NCBI GenBank assembly: GCA_025465155.1
Contig: JAODNJ010000339.1
Location: 1 to 33,289, forward strand
Direction of reading: 5' to 3'
Source of the DNA: Frankiales bacterium
Lineage (GTDB): Bacteria > Actinomycetota > Actinomycetes > Mycobacteriales > Geodermatophilaceae
Length of the DNA stretch: 33,289 bases
Shown here: positions 15,851 through 23,889 of the stretch, piece by piece
Position numbering within the stretch: position 1 is the first letter of the stretch
How the letters are laid out: the number at the start of each line of letters is the position of its first letter
Position numbers and translations under genes: made by a program
The notes under the pieces: generated by a model
Database searches by the model: none
What the model was told of the DNA's origin: nothing
What the model saw: the letters and a program-made list of their open reading frames with translations, nothing else

Positions 15851-17896
15851 ATGACGTTCGGCCTTTCATCTCCGGCGACGACGCGTGCGGCCGGTCTCCC
15901 GGGTGACCTTCGCTCGGCCGGGCTGCCGCGCAGCCGCGACGCTGTCGATCAGCTCCGCGGCATGCTGTTCATCCGGCGGTTCGAGGAGCGCGTCCTCGCG
16001 CTTCGTCAGGCCGAGCAGATAAGCGGCTCCATTCACCTCTGCGTGGGCCAGGAGAGCGCGCCCATCGGCGTTCTGTCGGTGCTCGACGGGCGCGACCGGG
16101 TCCTGTCTACCTATCGGGGTCACGGGTGGGCGCTTGCCTCTGGTGTGCCACCCCAGAAGATCCTCGACGAGATCATGGGTCGCGCCTCGGGCACGAACGG
16201 CGGACGCGGTGGCTCCGCCTACCTCTCCTCTCCGGAACATGGCTTCCTGGGCGAGAACAGCATCGTCGCCGCCGGCCTGCCGATCGCCAACGGCGTCGCC
16301 ATGGGGCTCCAGGAGCGGGGAGAAGGCGGCGTCGTCGTCGTCTCCTTCGGCGACGGGGCCACGAACCAGGGCGCCGCGCACGAGGCCCTGCTGTTCGCGG
16401 TCTTCCGTTCACTGCCGGTCGTCTTCATCTGCGAGAACAACCGCTGGTCGGAGATGACCCCCATCTCGGCAACCGTGCCCGGGGTGGAACTGCACGAGCG
16501 GGCCGCGGCCTACGGGATGGCGGCTCGACGGATCGACGGATCCGATGTCGGCGCAGTAACGGAGTCGGCCGCCTGGGCGGTCGAGCGCGCGCGTAGCGGC
16601 CAGGGCCCCACGTTCCTCGAGATCGACGTCCCCCGGATTCTCGGCCACTACAACGCGGACATCGAGCACTACCGGTCGGCGGCGGACCGCCAGGAGCACC
16701 TGCAGCGGGACCCGATCTCCGCGCTGACTGCGCGCCTCATCGACGAGGGAACCCTGAGCGAGTCGGACCTGGCGCTGCTCGAGAAGGATGTGCTGCAGGC
16801 GGTCTCAGCGATCGAGGACGCGGCGCTGGCCGCCGACTGGCCGGACCCGACGACGGTCCGTGACCACGTCGTCGCGTCCCCTACTCTCCCGGCGCCGGTC
16901 TCCCCCGCGTACGACGGGGCACCCATGAGGTATGGCATCGCCGCCAACCACGCTCTGGCGCGTGAGCTGGCGGACCGGCCCGAGGTGGTGATGTTCGGTG
17001 AGGACATCGCCATCCCCGGCGGGACGTTCGGCGTCACCCGCAACCTGCAAAAGCAGTTCGGTGCACGGCGGGTGTTCGACACACCCATCTCGGAGGCGGC
17101 GATTCTGGGCGCGGCCGTCGGGGCCAGCCTGGAAGGCCTCCGGCCGGTCGTGGAGATCATGTGGAGCGACTTCCTGTTCGTCGCCTTCGACCAGGTCATC
17201 AACCAGGCCGCCAACGTGCGGTATCTGTCGCGCGGGACGATGACGGCCCCGCTCGTCATCCGCATGCAGCAGGGCATCACGCCCGGCTCGTGCGCCCAGC
17301 ACTCGCAGAGCATCGAGGCACTCCTCGCGCACATCCCCGGACTCAAGGTCGGGATGCCCTCGACGCCTCAGGACGCCTACTCAATGCTGCGGGCCGCGAT
17401 CGCGGATCCGGACCCGGTCGTGATCATCGAGTCCCGCGCGCTGTACCAGGATGCCGGCGCGGTGGACCTCGACGCCGAGATGGAACCCGTCGGAGGTGCC
17501 CGACTACGCCGTCCCGGTACCGATGTCCTCATCGTCACCTGGGGAGGCATCACCAAGCTCGCGCTCGAGGCGGCAGAGAGCCTGGCGGCCCAGTACATCG
17601 ACGCCGCCGTCCTGGAACTCCGCTGGCTGAACCCGCTCGACGAGGGGGCCCTGGCTGAGGCCGTGGCGGCCGCGGGCGGCAAGGTGCTCATCGTTCACGA
17701 AGCGAACGTCACCGGCGGATTCGGGGCCGAGGTCAGCGCGCGTCTGGCGGAGAAGCACCTCGACCTCATCGACGGGCCGATCCGGCGCATCGGCCTGCCC
17801 GATGTACGGGTGCCGGCATCGCCCGGGCTGCAGGCGGCCCTGCTGCCGACCGCCGAGACCATCGCGGCGGCCGCGCGGAACCTCGCCGAACACTGA
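15851..17896 (+). CDS. Fused alpha/beta E1 component of a 2-oxoacid dehydrogenase complex (thiamine diphosphate-dependent)
   Basis: A 681-aa single chain joins the usual E1 alpha (about residues 30-320) and E1 beta (about 359-681) subunits. Alpha carries the ThDP motif from GDG (167-169) to NN (196-197), plus the SIHLCVGQE and TYRGHGW blocks. Beta starts MRYGIAANHAL and has VMFGEDI, GGTFGVTRNLQ, the FDTPISEAAI block and C-terminal VHEANVTGGFGAEV. It decarboxylates a 2-oxoacid and passes the acyl group to a lipoyl E2. No E2 or E3 gene is in the window, so partners must lie elsewhere. The start is ATG at 15851, with GAGGAG at 15841-15846; an earlier in-frame start at 15785 lacks a comparable site. 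Pyruvate, acetoin or branched-chain oxoacids are all possible substrates. It is under operator C. Confidence 0.93.
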   Translation: MTFGLSSPATTRAAGLPGDLRSAGLPRSRDAVDQLRGMLFIRRFEERVLALRQAEQISGSIHLCVGQESAPIGVLSVLDGRDRVLSTYRGHGWALASGVPPQKILDEIMGRASGTNGGRGGSAYLSSPEHGFLGENSIVAAGLPIANGVAMGLQERGEGGVVVVSFGDGATNQGAAHEALLFAVFRSLPVVFICENNRWSEMTPISATVPGVELHERAAAYGMAARRIDGSDVGAVTESAAWAVERARSGQGPTFLEIDVPRILGHYNADIEHYRSAADRQEHLQRDPISALTARLIDEGTLSESDLALLEKDVLQAVSAIEDAALAADWPDPTTVRDHVVASPTLPAPVSPAYDGAPMRYGIAANHALARELADRPEVVMFGEDIAIPGGTFGVTRNLQKQFGARRVFDTPISEAAILGAAVGASLEGLRPVVEIMWSDFLFVAFDQVINQAANVRYLSRGTMTAPLVIRMQQGITPGSCAQHSQSIEALLAHIPGLKVGMPSTPQDAYSMLRAAIADPDPVVIIESRALYQDAGAVDLDAEMEPVGGARLRRPGTDVLIVTWGGITKLALEAAESLAAQYIDAAVLELRWLNPLDEGALAEAVAAAGGKVLIVHEANVTGGFGAEVSARLAEKHLDLIDGPIRRIGLPDVRVPASPGLQAALLPTAETIAAAARNLAEH

Positions 17897-17904
17897 CTCC
17901 TTAC

Positions 17905-17939
17905 CCGGCTCCGGCGTCATCCCATGAGGCCGGAGCCGG
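17905..17939. terminator. Inverted repeat between convergent E1 and Lrp genes
   Basis: CCGGCTCCGG and CCGGAGCCGG form a perfect 10-bp stem with a 15-nt loop. It lies 9 bp after the E1 stop and spans the Lrp stop codon (17917-17919). There is no T-run, as is common in actinomycetes. A shared bidirectional terminator is the likely role. Confidence 0.65.
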
Positions 17940-18432
17940 TGGCGATGTGCTCGAAGATCAGGTTGGTCTCCGTGCTCGCCACGTCGCGGGAGGCGCTGAG
18001 GTTCTCGACGACGAAGTCACGGAGATCGTCCGGTGACGCGGCCGCCACGTGCAGCTGGAAGTCGTTGACGCCGGCGAGGAAGAAGACGTTCAGCACGCCC
18101 GGCAAGGCTGCGAACTGTCGGGCGAACGACCCGATACGGGCGCGGGCGTGCGCCTGCAGACGCACGGACACGACGGCCTGAAGCGGTTTACCCAACGCGG
18201 CGGGGACCAGCTCGGCGTGAAAGCCCCGGATGACGCCGGCGTCCTGCAGGCGGCGCACCCGCATCAGACAGGTCGACGGCGCCACCCCAACCTGAGCCGC
18301 CAGCGTGTTGTTGGGGATGCGGGCGTCCGCGGCGAGGATGCGGAGGATCTCCGCGTCGATCGCGTCGAGGGTGACCTCGCCTCGCACGGACTCGCGAATC
18401 TTCTTCGTCGCCGGGGTGCCGGGCACTGTCAT
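17917..18432 (-). CDS. Lrp/AsnC-family regulator (AldR-like by position)
   Basis: Feast/famine regulator of about 171 aa. The N-terminal AsnC-type helix-turn-helix (about residues 21-80) reads LDAIDAEILRILAADARIPNN, then LAAQVGVAPSTCLMRVRRL and GVIRGF. The C-terminal RAM effector domain (about 85-165) shows VSVRLQAHARARIGSFARQF and VLNVFFLAGVNDFQLHV. The start at 18432 (MTVPGTPATKK) is a choice; the frame is open to 18522 with no better site. It is divergent from alanine dehydrogenase, the arrangement known for AldR-ald in mycobacteria, where AldR controls ald in response to alanine. Regulation of its own promoter and of ald is therefore inferred from family and context. Confidence 0.92.
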   Translation of the reverse strand: MTVPGTPATKKIRESVRGEVTLDAIDAEILRILAADARIPNNTLAAQVGVAPSTCLMRVRRLQDAGVIRGFHAELVPAALGKPLQAVVSVRLQAHARARIGSFARQFAALPGVLNVFFLAGVNDFQLHVAAASPDDLRDFVVENLSASRDVASTETNLIFEHIATGSGLMG

Positions 18433-18542
18433 GGCGGAATTATCGCACATGTTTCCATCGGCGCACCGAATTCCGTTCGCGTTTGGCCCGTATGACCAGA
18501 ATAAAATGGCAGGCTGAGCCATATCAACCGAATGGAGGAACG

Positions 18543-19664
18543 TTGAACATCGGCATCCCCGCAGAGATCAAGAACCACGAATACCGGGTGGCCATCACAC
18601 CCTCCGGCGTCCAGGAACTCGTGCTCAACGGGCACCAGGTGTTCATCGAAGCCGAGGCGGGCCTCGGCTCGGCCATCACCGACGCCGAGTATCGAGTCGC
18701 CGGCGCACAGGTCCTTCCTGCCGCGGACGACGTCTGGGACGCCGGCGATCTGATCCTCAAGGTCAAGGAGCCGATCGCCGAGGAGTACTCCCGGATGCGG
18801 GAAGGGCAGGTGCTGTTCACCTACCTCCACCTCGCCGCAGACAAGCGCCTGACCGATGAGCTGATCGCCCGGAAGGTCACCGCGATCGCGTACGAGACGG
18901 TTCAGGCTGCCAACGGCGCACTCCCCTTGCTGGCACCGATGTCCGAGGTTGCCGGCCGGCTAGCCCCGCAGGTCGGTGCAGCGACATTGATGAAGGCCAA
19001 TGGCGGCCGCGGCGTACTCATGGGTGGCGTTCCCGGCGTGCACGGCGCCAAGGTCGTCGTGATCGGCGCCGGCGTCTCGGGCCTAAATGCCGCCAACATC
19101 GCGACCGGCATGCAGGCCGAGGTCCTTCTGCTCGACCTCGACGTCAACCGTCTCCGCCTGGTCGACCAGGTCTACCGGGGCCAGCTGCAGACCATCACCA
19201 GCAACACGTACGAGATCGAGCGCGCGGTCACCAACGCGGACCTCGTCATCGGCGCCGTCCTGGTCCCGGGCGCGAAGGCGCCCACCCTGGTGACGAATGA
19301 GCTCGTCTCCCGGATGAAGCCGGGCTCTGTGCTCGTGGACATCTCCATCGATCAGGGCGGGTGCTTCGAGGACTCGCGTCCGACGACGCACGCCGACCCG
19401 ACGTACACGGTGCACAACTCGGTCTTCTACTGCGTGGCGAACATGCCGGGCGCGGTGCCGAACACCTCAACTCGCGCACTCACAAACGTGACGCTGCCCT
19501 ACACGGTCGCACTGGCGAACAAGGGGTGGCGCTCGGCGTTCACCAGCGATGCCAGCCTCGCCCGAGGCGTGAACACCTACGCCGGCCAGTTGGTCAACGT
19601 CGCCGTCGGTGAGGCCACCGGGCACGCCGTGGTTTGCCTCGAGGACGTCCTGACCGGCCACTGA
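18543..19664 (+). CDS. ald: L-alanine dehydrogenase
   Basis: NAD-dependent reversible oxidative deamination of L-alanine to pyruvate and ammonia. At 373 aa it matches the ~371-aa family length. It shows the N-terminal block IGIPAEIKNHEYRVAITPSGV with substrate-binding Arg15, catalytic Lys74 in KVKEP and His96 in YLHLA, then the Rossmann motif VIGAGVSG (about 173-180) and the C-terminal SIDQGGCFEDSRPTTH block. The start is TTG at 18543 with GGAGG at 18534-18538; the frame opens earlier (18483) but those residues do not belong to the family. It delivers pyruvate that the neighbouring E1 could use. Regulation by the divergent Lrp protein is likely. Confidence 0.96.
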   Translation: MNIGIPAEIKNHEYRVAITPSGVQELVLNGHQVFIEAEAGLGSAITDAEYRVAGAQVLPAADDVWDAGDLILKVKEPIAEEYSRMREGQVLFTYLHLAADKRLTDELIARKVTAIAYETVQAANGALPLLAPMSEVAGRLAPQVGAATLMKANGGRGVLMGGVPGVHGAKVVVIGAGVSGLNAANIATGMQAEVLLLDLDVNRLRLVDQVYRGQLQTITSNTYEIERAVTNADLVIGAVLVPGAKAPTLVTNELVSRMKPGSVLVDISIDQGGCFEDSRPTTHADPTYTVHNSVFYCVANMPGAVPNTSTRALTNVTLPYTVALANKGWRSAFTSDASLARGVNTYAGQLVNVAVGEATGHAVVCLEDVLTGH

Positions 19665-19672
19665 TGGGCGAC

Positions 19673-19691
19673 GCGACTCGAAGTCGCTTCG
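19673..19691 (+). terminator. Hairpin 8 bp downstream of ald
   Basis: GCGACT-CGA-AGTCGC (19673-19687) is a perfect 6-bp stem with a 3-nt loop. It overlaps an alternative hairpin CGAAG-TCG-CTTCG (19679-19691). There is no T-run. The position directly behind the ald stop suggests termination. Confidence 0.45.
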
Positions 19692-19800
19692 ACAGGTGAC
19701 AGCGGAAGGCACCTTCCACCCCACCCGCCGTCGGCTTCGGCACCCTTCATCCAATCGGTCAGACACGACTCGTTCCTCCGGGAATCGGCATCGATCTAAT

Positions 19801-19878
19801 TCAAATGCTGACCCGCTCACGGTCTCGAGCGACGTTCACGACGTCGGCGCGAAACTCCTTGGGGCAGGGCTTGGTCAC
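19801..19878 (-). pseudogene. Truncated IS3-family-type transposase OrfA N terminus
   Basis: The 25-residue frame VTKPCPKEFRADVVNVARD... matches the conserved opening of IS3-type OrfA proteins (usually PKEFRxDVVxVAR, then a helix-turn-helix). It begins at a GTG with AGAAGG upstream, which suggests the original start is preserved. The frame stops after RERVSI, where the helix-turn-helix should begin, and the rest of the transposase is absent. It marks past IS insertion and deletion at the edge of the catabolic cluster. Identification rests on a short motif remembered from the family. Confidence 0.55.
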
Positions 19879-20297
19879 GAAGACCCGGCCTTCTAGCGGC
19901 AACTCTCGGTACCTCAGACCAGGTATCACGCACACGAGCGGCCTTCCCGAACGCCTATGCTTCAGAGCCGTAGCCAGGTGGACGTCAATGTCGCAGCGAG
20001 CGCTGCCGCGGGTCGCGACAGCTGGCCTGCCGTAGCTGTTGAGACAGCCCGACACTGCTCAGTGGGCTGCAGAAGCCCTCGACGAGGAGGTCCCCCCTGG
20101 GCTGGTCTCCGTGAAATACCATGGAGGAGACGGGATGCCAGTGGTACACCCACAGACTCTCCACTTAGCCCCGTGGCACCTGTCGCGACCGGCCGCCTCA
20201 CCCCCGCAGGTGGACACTCCAGTGCTCTCTGGTTTACACCGCTTAGACCCGACACGCCGCGAGCTCGCGGCCACCCGCGCCCCGTACGCCATTCCGC

Positions 20298-21083
20298 ATG
20301 AGTGACTTGACTGGACAGGTGGCAATGGTTGCTGGCGCCTCCAACGGCATTGGTCGAGCAGTTGCTCACGACCTCGCCGCGCAAGGCGCAACCGTGATCG
20401 GCCTGTCCCACAGGGTGGCGAGACTCCGGTCGGTGATGCGCGATATTGAACTTGAGACGGGACGTCCGACGTTCGCGGTCGCCGTAGACGCCACCGATCG
20501 CTCGGCCATCCACGAGGCGCTGATGAGCCTGAAGGGCGGCGGTGTCGATGCCGTCGATCTACTCATCAACATTGTCGAGCTCGAGGACCCGGAAGTCGAA
20601 GCGCTCGGAGCCGATCCCGATCAATGGTGGCACATTGTCAGTCGGTACATTCGAACAACTCAGCTGCTCATCTACGAATTAGTCCCCGGGATGGTCGACC
20701 GTGGCAATGGTCGGATAGTTTCGCTCTTAGGGAATCCCACCGGCCGAAGCCGACCGGCTCGCGACGCCCATGGGGTCGGCCGGGCGGGGCTCACGCGCCT
20801 GACAGACATTTTGGCAGGGCAACTGGCAGGGACCGGAGTTCGAGTCTTCCAAGTCGTCCCGCCCGATCCAAGAAGAGCGCCGACTTCTGGCCCACGTCTC
20901 AGTGCTCAATCGAGCTGGCCCGATCCAGGAGAAGTGGTCGCACTCGTCAGGGCAATCGCGCGGGGAGAGCTCGATCAGTGGTCGGGACTGTCGATACATG
21001 CTGCCAGGGGACAGACGCGCAGATTGGGCACGTCGAGGCCCCCGAACACGGTGTCCGAACTGCGTTCGCGTCACCCGGATTGA
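20298..21083 (+). CDS. Degenerate SDR-like protein lacking catalytic residues
   Basis: SDR-like protein of 261 aa. The Rossmann motif GASNGIG is intact (about residues 13-19), with LINIVELED where NNAG is normally found. The active-site YxxxK position appears as HGVGR in DAHGVGRAGLTRL, so Tyr and Lys are replaced by His and Arg, and the usual Ser is in VSLLGNP. It may be a non-catalytic cofactor-binding protein or a decaying gene. The frame is complete, but there is no clear ribosome binding site before the ATG at 20298, and codon use is less GC-biased than in the catabolic genes. The C-terminal ~50 residues (from QSSWPDP) do not look like a normal SDR end. It sits alone between IS debris and repeat sequences. 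Confidence 0.6.
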   Translation: MSDLTGQVAMVAGASNGIGRAVAHDLAAQGATVIGLSHRVARLRSVMRDIELETGRPTFAVAVDATDRSAIHEALMSLKGGGVDAVDLLINIVELEDPEVEALGADPDQWWHIVSRYIRTTQLLIYELVPGMVDRGNGRIVSLLGNPTGRSRPARDAHGVGRAGLTRLTDILAGQLAGTGVRVFQVVPPDPRRAPTSGPRLSAQSSWPDPGEVVALVRAIARGELDQWSGLSIHAARGQTRRLGTSRPPNTVSELRSRHPD

Positions 21084-21320
21084 GAGTCGTTATGACTTCC
21101 GTCGCCGATCCCAGGACAGACTGCCAGCCCGGGGCAATGAGCCACGATCCGTCTCGGCGGACTCGACGTCGGTCAACAGTGTCCCGCCGTTGGTGGGCCG
21201 CTGCTTTCGATGTCGACCCGAGGCCGCCGGCCCGACTCCGCGGCACCCAGCCTGCCCCGTGGACGGTGAGTTCGCCGAGACACCGCACCCTCGACAGTCC
21301 CGAACGTCGGCAATCGAGGA

Positions 21321-21333
21321 CCCACACTGCCAG
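21321..21333. repeat. 13-nt match to the tRNA-Ala anticodon-arm segment
   Basis: CCCACACTGCCAG is identical to 1198-1210, the anticodon-side end of the tRNA-Ala fragment. Neither flank continues the tRNA. It lies 102 bp before the second 26-bp repeat. It could be a worn crossover core or a coincidence. Confidence 0.35.
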
Positions 21334-21435
21334 TTGATCTTGATCGCATTCGCACATGTTCGCGGTAGTTCAGTAAGCCGTCCGACCTGCGAAGTGAACG
21401 ACCGTGAACTTAAGCGCACGACCAGGAAATCCGAT

Positions 21436-21461
21436 AACTGCAACCACAACCGCAACCACGG
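21436..21461 (+). repeat. 26-bp direct repeat, copy 2
   Basis: Starts AACTGCAACCA and ends GCAACCACGG. It differs from the copy at 1097-1122 at only two positions (G to C and T to C) and has the same orientation. No integrase coding remains are visible around it. Confidence 0.65.
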
Positions 21462-21502
21462 CGTGGCGACTCTTAGCAGTGCTCACTAGCCAAACTAACG
21501 GT

Positions 21503-21520
21503 TGGCGCCGAGAGGCGCCA
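21503..21520 (+). terminator. GC-rich hairpin with GAGA loop
   Basis: TGGCGCC-GAGA-GGCGCCA is a perfect 7-bp stem closed by a GNRA-type tetraloop. No T-run follows. It may be a terminator for leftward or rightward transcripts of the degenerate region, or a protein site near the repeat. Confidence 0.4.
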
Positions 21521-21836
21521 CGCTCGCCGCCGGCTTGTGGCCTGCGGTCATGCCGTCTGTCGACGTTGGCGGTTACGGGCTTCGAACGGCTCTCTTGCGA
21601 GACGCCCTGGGGACCGGATCGTCGACGGGGCCGCCCTCGTGCTGACTTCGCCAAAGAGCGTCTTGATGGTGGTCAAGCTGAAACTGTGGGACATCAAGCC
21701 GTGACGTAGTCGCCGTTGCGTCAGGCTCGCGGGCGACGCTCCAGGCGCCGGGCCACGGGGCTGACGCAGTCGGTCGCACGGGTCGGTCCAGTCTCGCTAT
21801 GGTTTGCGTCCACCACCGCCGGAGGGGGACCTGGAC

Positions 21837-23471
21837 ATGGCTGCAAGTGTCAACCAAGGAATCAACAAGCTGTTGCAGCGCGTGGCCGTCCGCGCCGAGG
21901 TCAACACCGCCAGCGTCCTTGAGCGGACCTTCGTCGAAGTTGAGCAGATCGCAAATGGACTGCGGCGCTTGGACCATCAGGTTATTTATGGCAGACGCGG
22001 CACGGGCAAGACACACGCCTTCGCAAACCTCGCCGCGGAGGTCGATCGAGACAACGACCTCGCCATCTATGTCGACCTCCGCAAGATCGGGTCGAATGAT
22101 GGACTCTACGCTGACTCGCCGGAAGGTGTAGCCCTGCGGGCCGCACAATTACTCATTGATGTCATCGAAAGCGTGCATAGCGACTTGCTTTTCAAGTCTG
22201 TCGAGGACCCGCGCTTTGAGGCCATGTTTCCACTCCTTGACGACTTAGCGAGCGCCGCGACCGAGGTCAAGGTCGCCGGGCCAGTTACGGTCGAGTCCCA
22301 GCTGGAGGAAGAGGAGTCAACCGACCATTCGGCAAGCTGGTCTCTTACAGGCAAGATCGGCGGGGCCCCCAGCCTCGTCGCGACTCAAGACTCGCGGAAG
22401 AAGTCCAGCGCAAAGGCTAAGAACTCCAACAAGCTTCAGCGCACTGGCGACGAGGTGCCACGGCTCCTATTTGGGCGCTTAGGCCGGACTCTCGAGGCGG
22501 CAGTCGCCACGATCGCTCCGCATCGCGTGTGGATTCTCCTCGACGAGTGGAGCAACGTCCCCATAGAGCTACAGCCAGTCTTGGCGGACATGCTGAGGCG
22601 AACCTTCTTCCCGTGTCAGGGGCTGACGGTAAAAATAGGCGCTGTAGAGCGGAGGTCCCGATTCATTGTTCGGTCGACCGCAGCGACCTATACAGGACTC
22701 GAGCTAGGCGCCGATACCGCCGCTGCGCTGAATTTGGACGAATATCTGCTGGCATCGGAGAGCACGGCTCAAGCGGAAGCATTCTTTGCTCAGCTCTTCT
22801 CTCGCCATATTTGTGTACTGGCCGAGGATCTGGGAGCGTCGTTGGCCATACCGGACCCTGGCGTATTCGTCCGGACCGCCTTCGATGAAGGCGGCTTTAA
22901 GGAATTGGTGCGAGCTTCCGAAGGGGTGCCGCGTGACGCCATAAATATCGCTAGCCTCGCCGCAGCCGCCGCCGGCAGTCGCGCCATCCGAGTCCGAGAT
23001 GTTCAGCACGCAGCGCGCAAGTATTACCTGCAAGACAAAGAAGCCGGGATCGCAACCAATCCGGCAGCCCAGAACACTTGGTCCCGTATTCTGCGCGAGG
23101 TGGTTGCCGACCGAAGGTCGCGTACATTCCTAGTTCGACGGAACAGAGACAACACCGACCCAACCATCCTGGATCTCTATGACGCCCGGCTGATACACCT
23201 TCTCAAGGCCGGGTTGTCCACTCCGGGGCGACCCGGCGTTGGTTACGATGGCTACGCGGTGGATTACGGATCGTATGTCCACGCCCAACAAGAGGACGAG
23301 GCTGGCGCGGCCTGGGGAGATAAGGGTCGCCCCGTCCGGTTCGAACGCGAGTACCCATGGATCTTCAGGGATGGTGAACCCTTCCTTCCGGACCGCTTCG
23401 ACGAGGGTGTCATCTTCACCCCCGGAAAGACGAACGCGATTCGCGAGCGAAATAGAAGGGGTGGATTCTAG
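21837..23471 (+). CDS. ORC/Cdc6-like P-loop ATPase
   Basis: A 544-aa ATPase with Walker A YGRRGTGKTH (about residues 51-60) and Walker B VWILLDEWS (about 231-239). Its layout resembles bacterial ORC1/Cdc6-type AAA proteins: a short N-terminal helix region, then DHQVIYGRRGTGKT, IYVDLR and RTFFP blocks, and an EGVPRDAINIASLA segment reminiscent of the ORC sensor-2/lid region. Residues ~155-205 form a charged, low-complexity insertion (EEEESTDHS, KKSSAKAKNSNK). The start is ATG at 21837, chosen for GGAGGGGG at 21821-21828; the frame is open to 21804. It is followed on the same strand by the DUF5677-like gene after 418 bp. Such ATPases commonly accompany defence or mobile genes. The exact function is not known from sequence. 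Confidence 0.75.
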   Translation: MAASVNQGINKLLQRVAVRAEVNTASVLERTFVEVEQIANGLRRLDHQVIYGRRGTGKTHAFANLAAEVDRDNDLAIYVDLRKIGSNDGLYADSPEGVALRAAQLLIDVIESVHSDLLFKSVEDPRFEAMFPLLDDLASAATEVKVAGPVTVESQLEEEESTDHSASWSLTGKIGGAPSLVATQDSRKKSSAKAKNSNKLQRTGDEVPRLLFGRLGRTLEAAVATIAPHRVWILLDEWSNVPIELQPVLADMLRRTFFPCQGLTVKIGAVERRSRFIVRSTAATYTGLELGADTAAALNLDEYLLASESTAQAEAFFAQLFSRHICVLAEDLGASLAIPDPGVFVRTAFDEGGFKELVRASEGVPRDAINIASLAAAAAGSRAIRVRDVQHAARKYYLQDKEAGIATNPAAQNTWSRILREVVADRRSRTFLVRRNRDNTDPTILDLYDARLIHLLKAGLSTPGRPGVGYDGYAVDYGSYVHAQQEDEAGAAWGDKGRPVRFEREYPWIFRDGEPFLPDRFDEGVIFTPGKTNAIRERNRRGGF

Positions 23472-23889
23472 GCATTCACTCACCCGGCGCGTCACGCAGC
23501 TGCGGTGCCGACGTGCCCTCACGCAACGGGACGGTAACCGGCCCGCGAGCGGCTCCTCGTCACGACAACCCATTGGCGAGCCGGCTCCCAGCTGGGCCTG
23601 GGGCGCGAAATGCCCCGTTAGCTTTACTGTTCGTTCGCCGAGCTTATCTCCCCGGATCTGAAGTGACCCCCGTCAGGCGGACACCTCCCGACGGGGGTCA
23701 CTTCAGTGGGCCCGGATTTGGTTGTCGGGCGACAACGGTGTTGTCCGCATGAATGACTCGCGGCTGTCGAGACGGCCGCCAGCGCATCACCCGGGTTGCC
23801 CCACCTCTAGCCTGTCATCAACAACGGCTCACGCGGCCCCTCCAGATCCCACTGACGGGCCAGCGTATGGAGCCCAGCCCCGGAGAATC
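23472..23889. other. Intergenic interval between ATPase and DUF5677-like genes
   Basis: This interval of 418 bp has one notable element, the perfect inverted repeat at 23658-23706. A frame continuous with the next gene is open from 23722 (with an ATG at 23749), but its translation is Pro/Ser-rich and lacks a ribosome binding site, so I treat it as noncoding. Confidence 0.5.
23658..23706. repeat. Perfect 17-bp inverted repeat (terminator or abutted IS ends)
   Basis: CTGAAGTGACCCCCGTC (23658-23674) and its exact complement (23690-23706) enclose 15 nt. The left arm plus loop (TGAAGTGACCCCC ... GGACACC) resembles the terminal inverted repeats of IS150-group IS3 elements, and the right arm read backwards gives the same ending. 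Alternatively it is simply a strong terminator after the ATPase gene, though no T-run follows. Confidence 0.6.

Larger units (their letters stand above)
19665..20297. other. Gene-poor interval after ald with IS debris
   Basis: This interval of about 630 bp holds the terminator-like hairpin behind ald, an IS3-type transposase fragment (minus), and otherwise no gene I can support. A TTG-started 88-codon frame at 20039-20305 (AAEALDEEVPPGLVSVKYHGG) overlaps the next start by 8 nt but has three TTA codons and no recognisable relative. Confidence 0.5.
21084..21836. other. Gene-poor interval with repeat/att-like sequences
   Basis: No open frame of about 750 bp looks like a protein; the short frames on both strands overlap one another and show low-complexity Arg/Pro/Ser composition. 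The interval holds a 13-nt match to the tRNA-Ala fragment, the second copy of the 26-bp repeat and a GC hairpin. It separates the catabolic side from the defence-like genes. Confidence 0.6.

Noticed and set aside
20039-20305. 88-codon plus-strand frame overlapping the degenerate SDR start
   Set aside because: TTG start without a good ribosome binding site, three TTA codons, no recognisable relative; retained only as a remark in the interval entry.
21404-21709. 101-codon plus-strand frame over the second 26-bp repeat
   Set aside because: Competes with several frames on both strands, low-complexity Thr/Arg composition, no integrase-like residues around the repeat.
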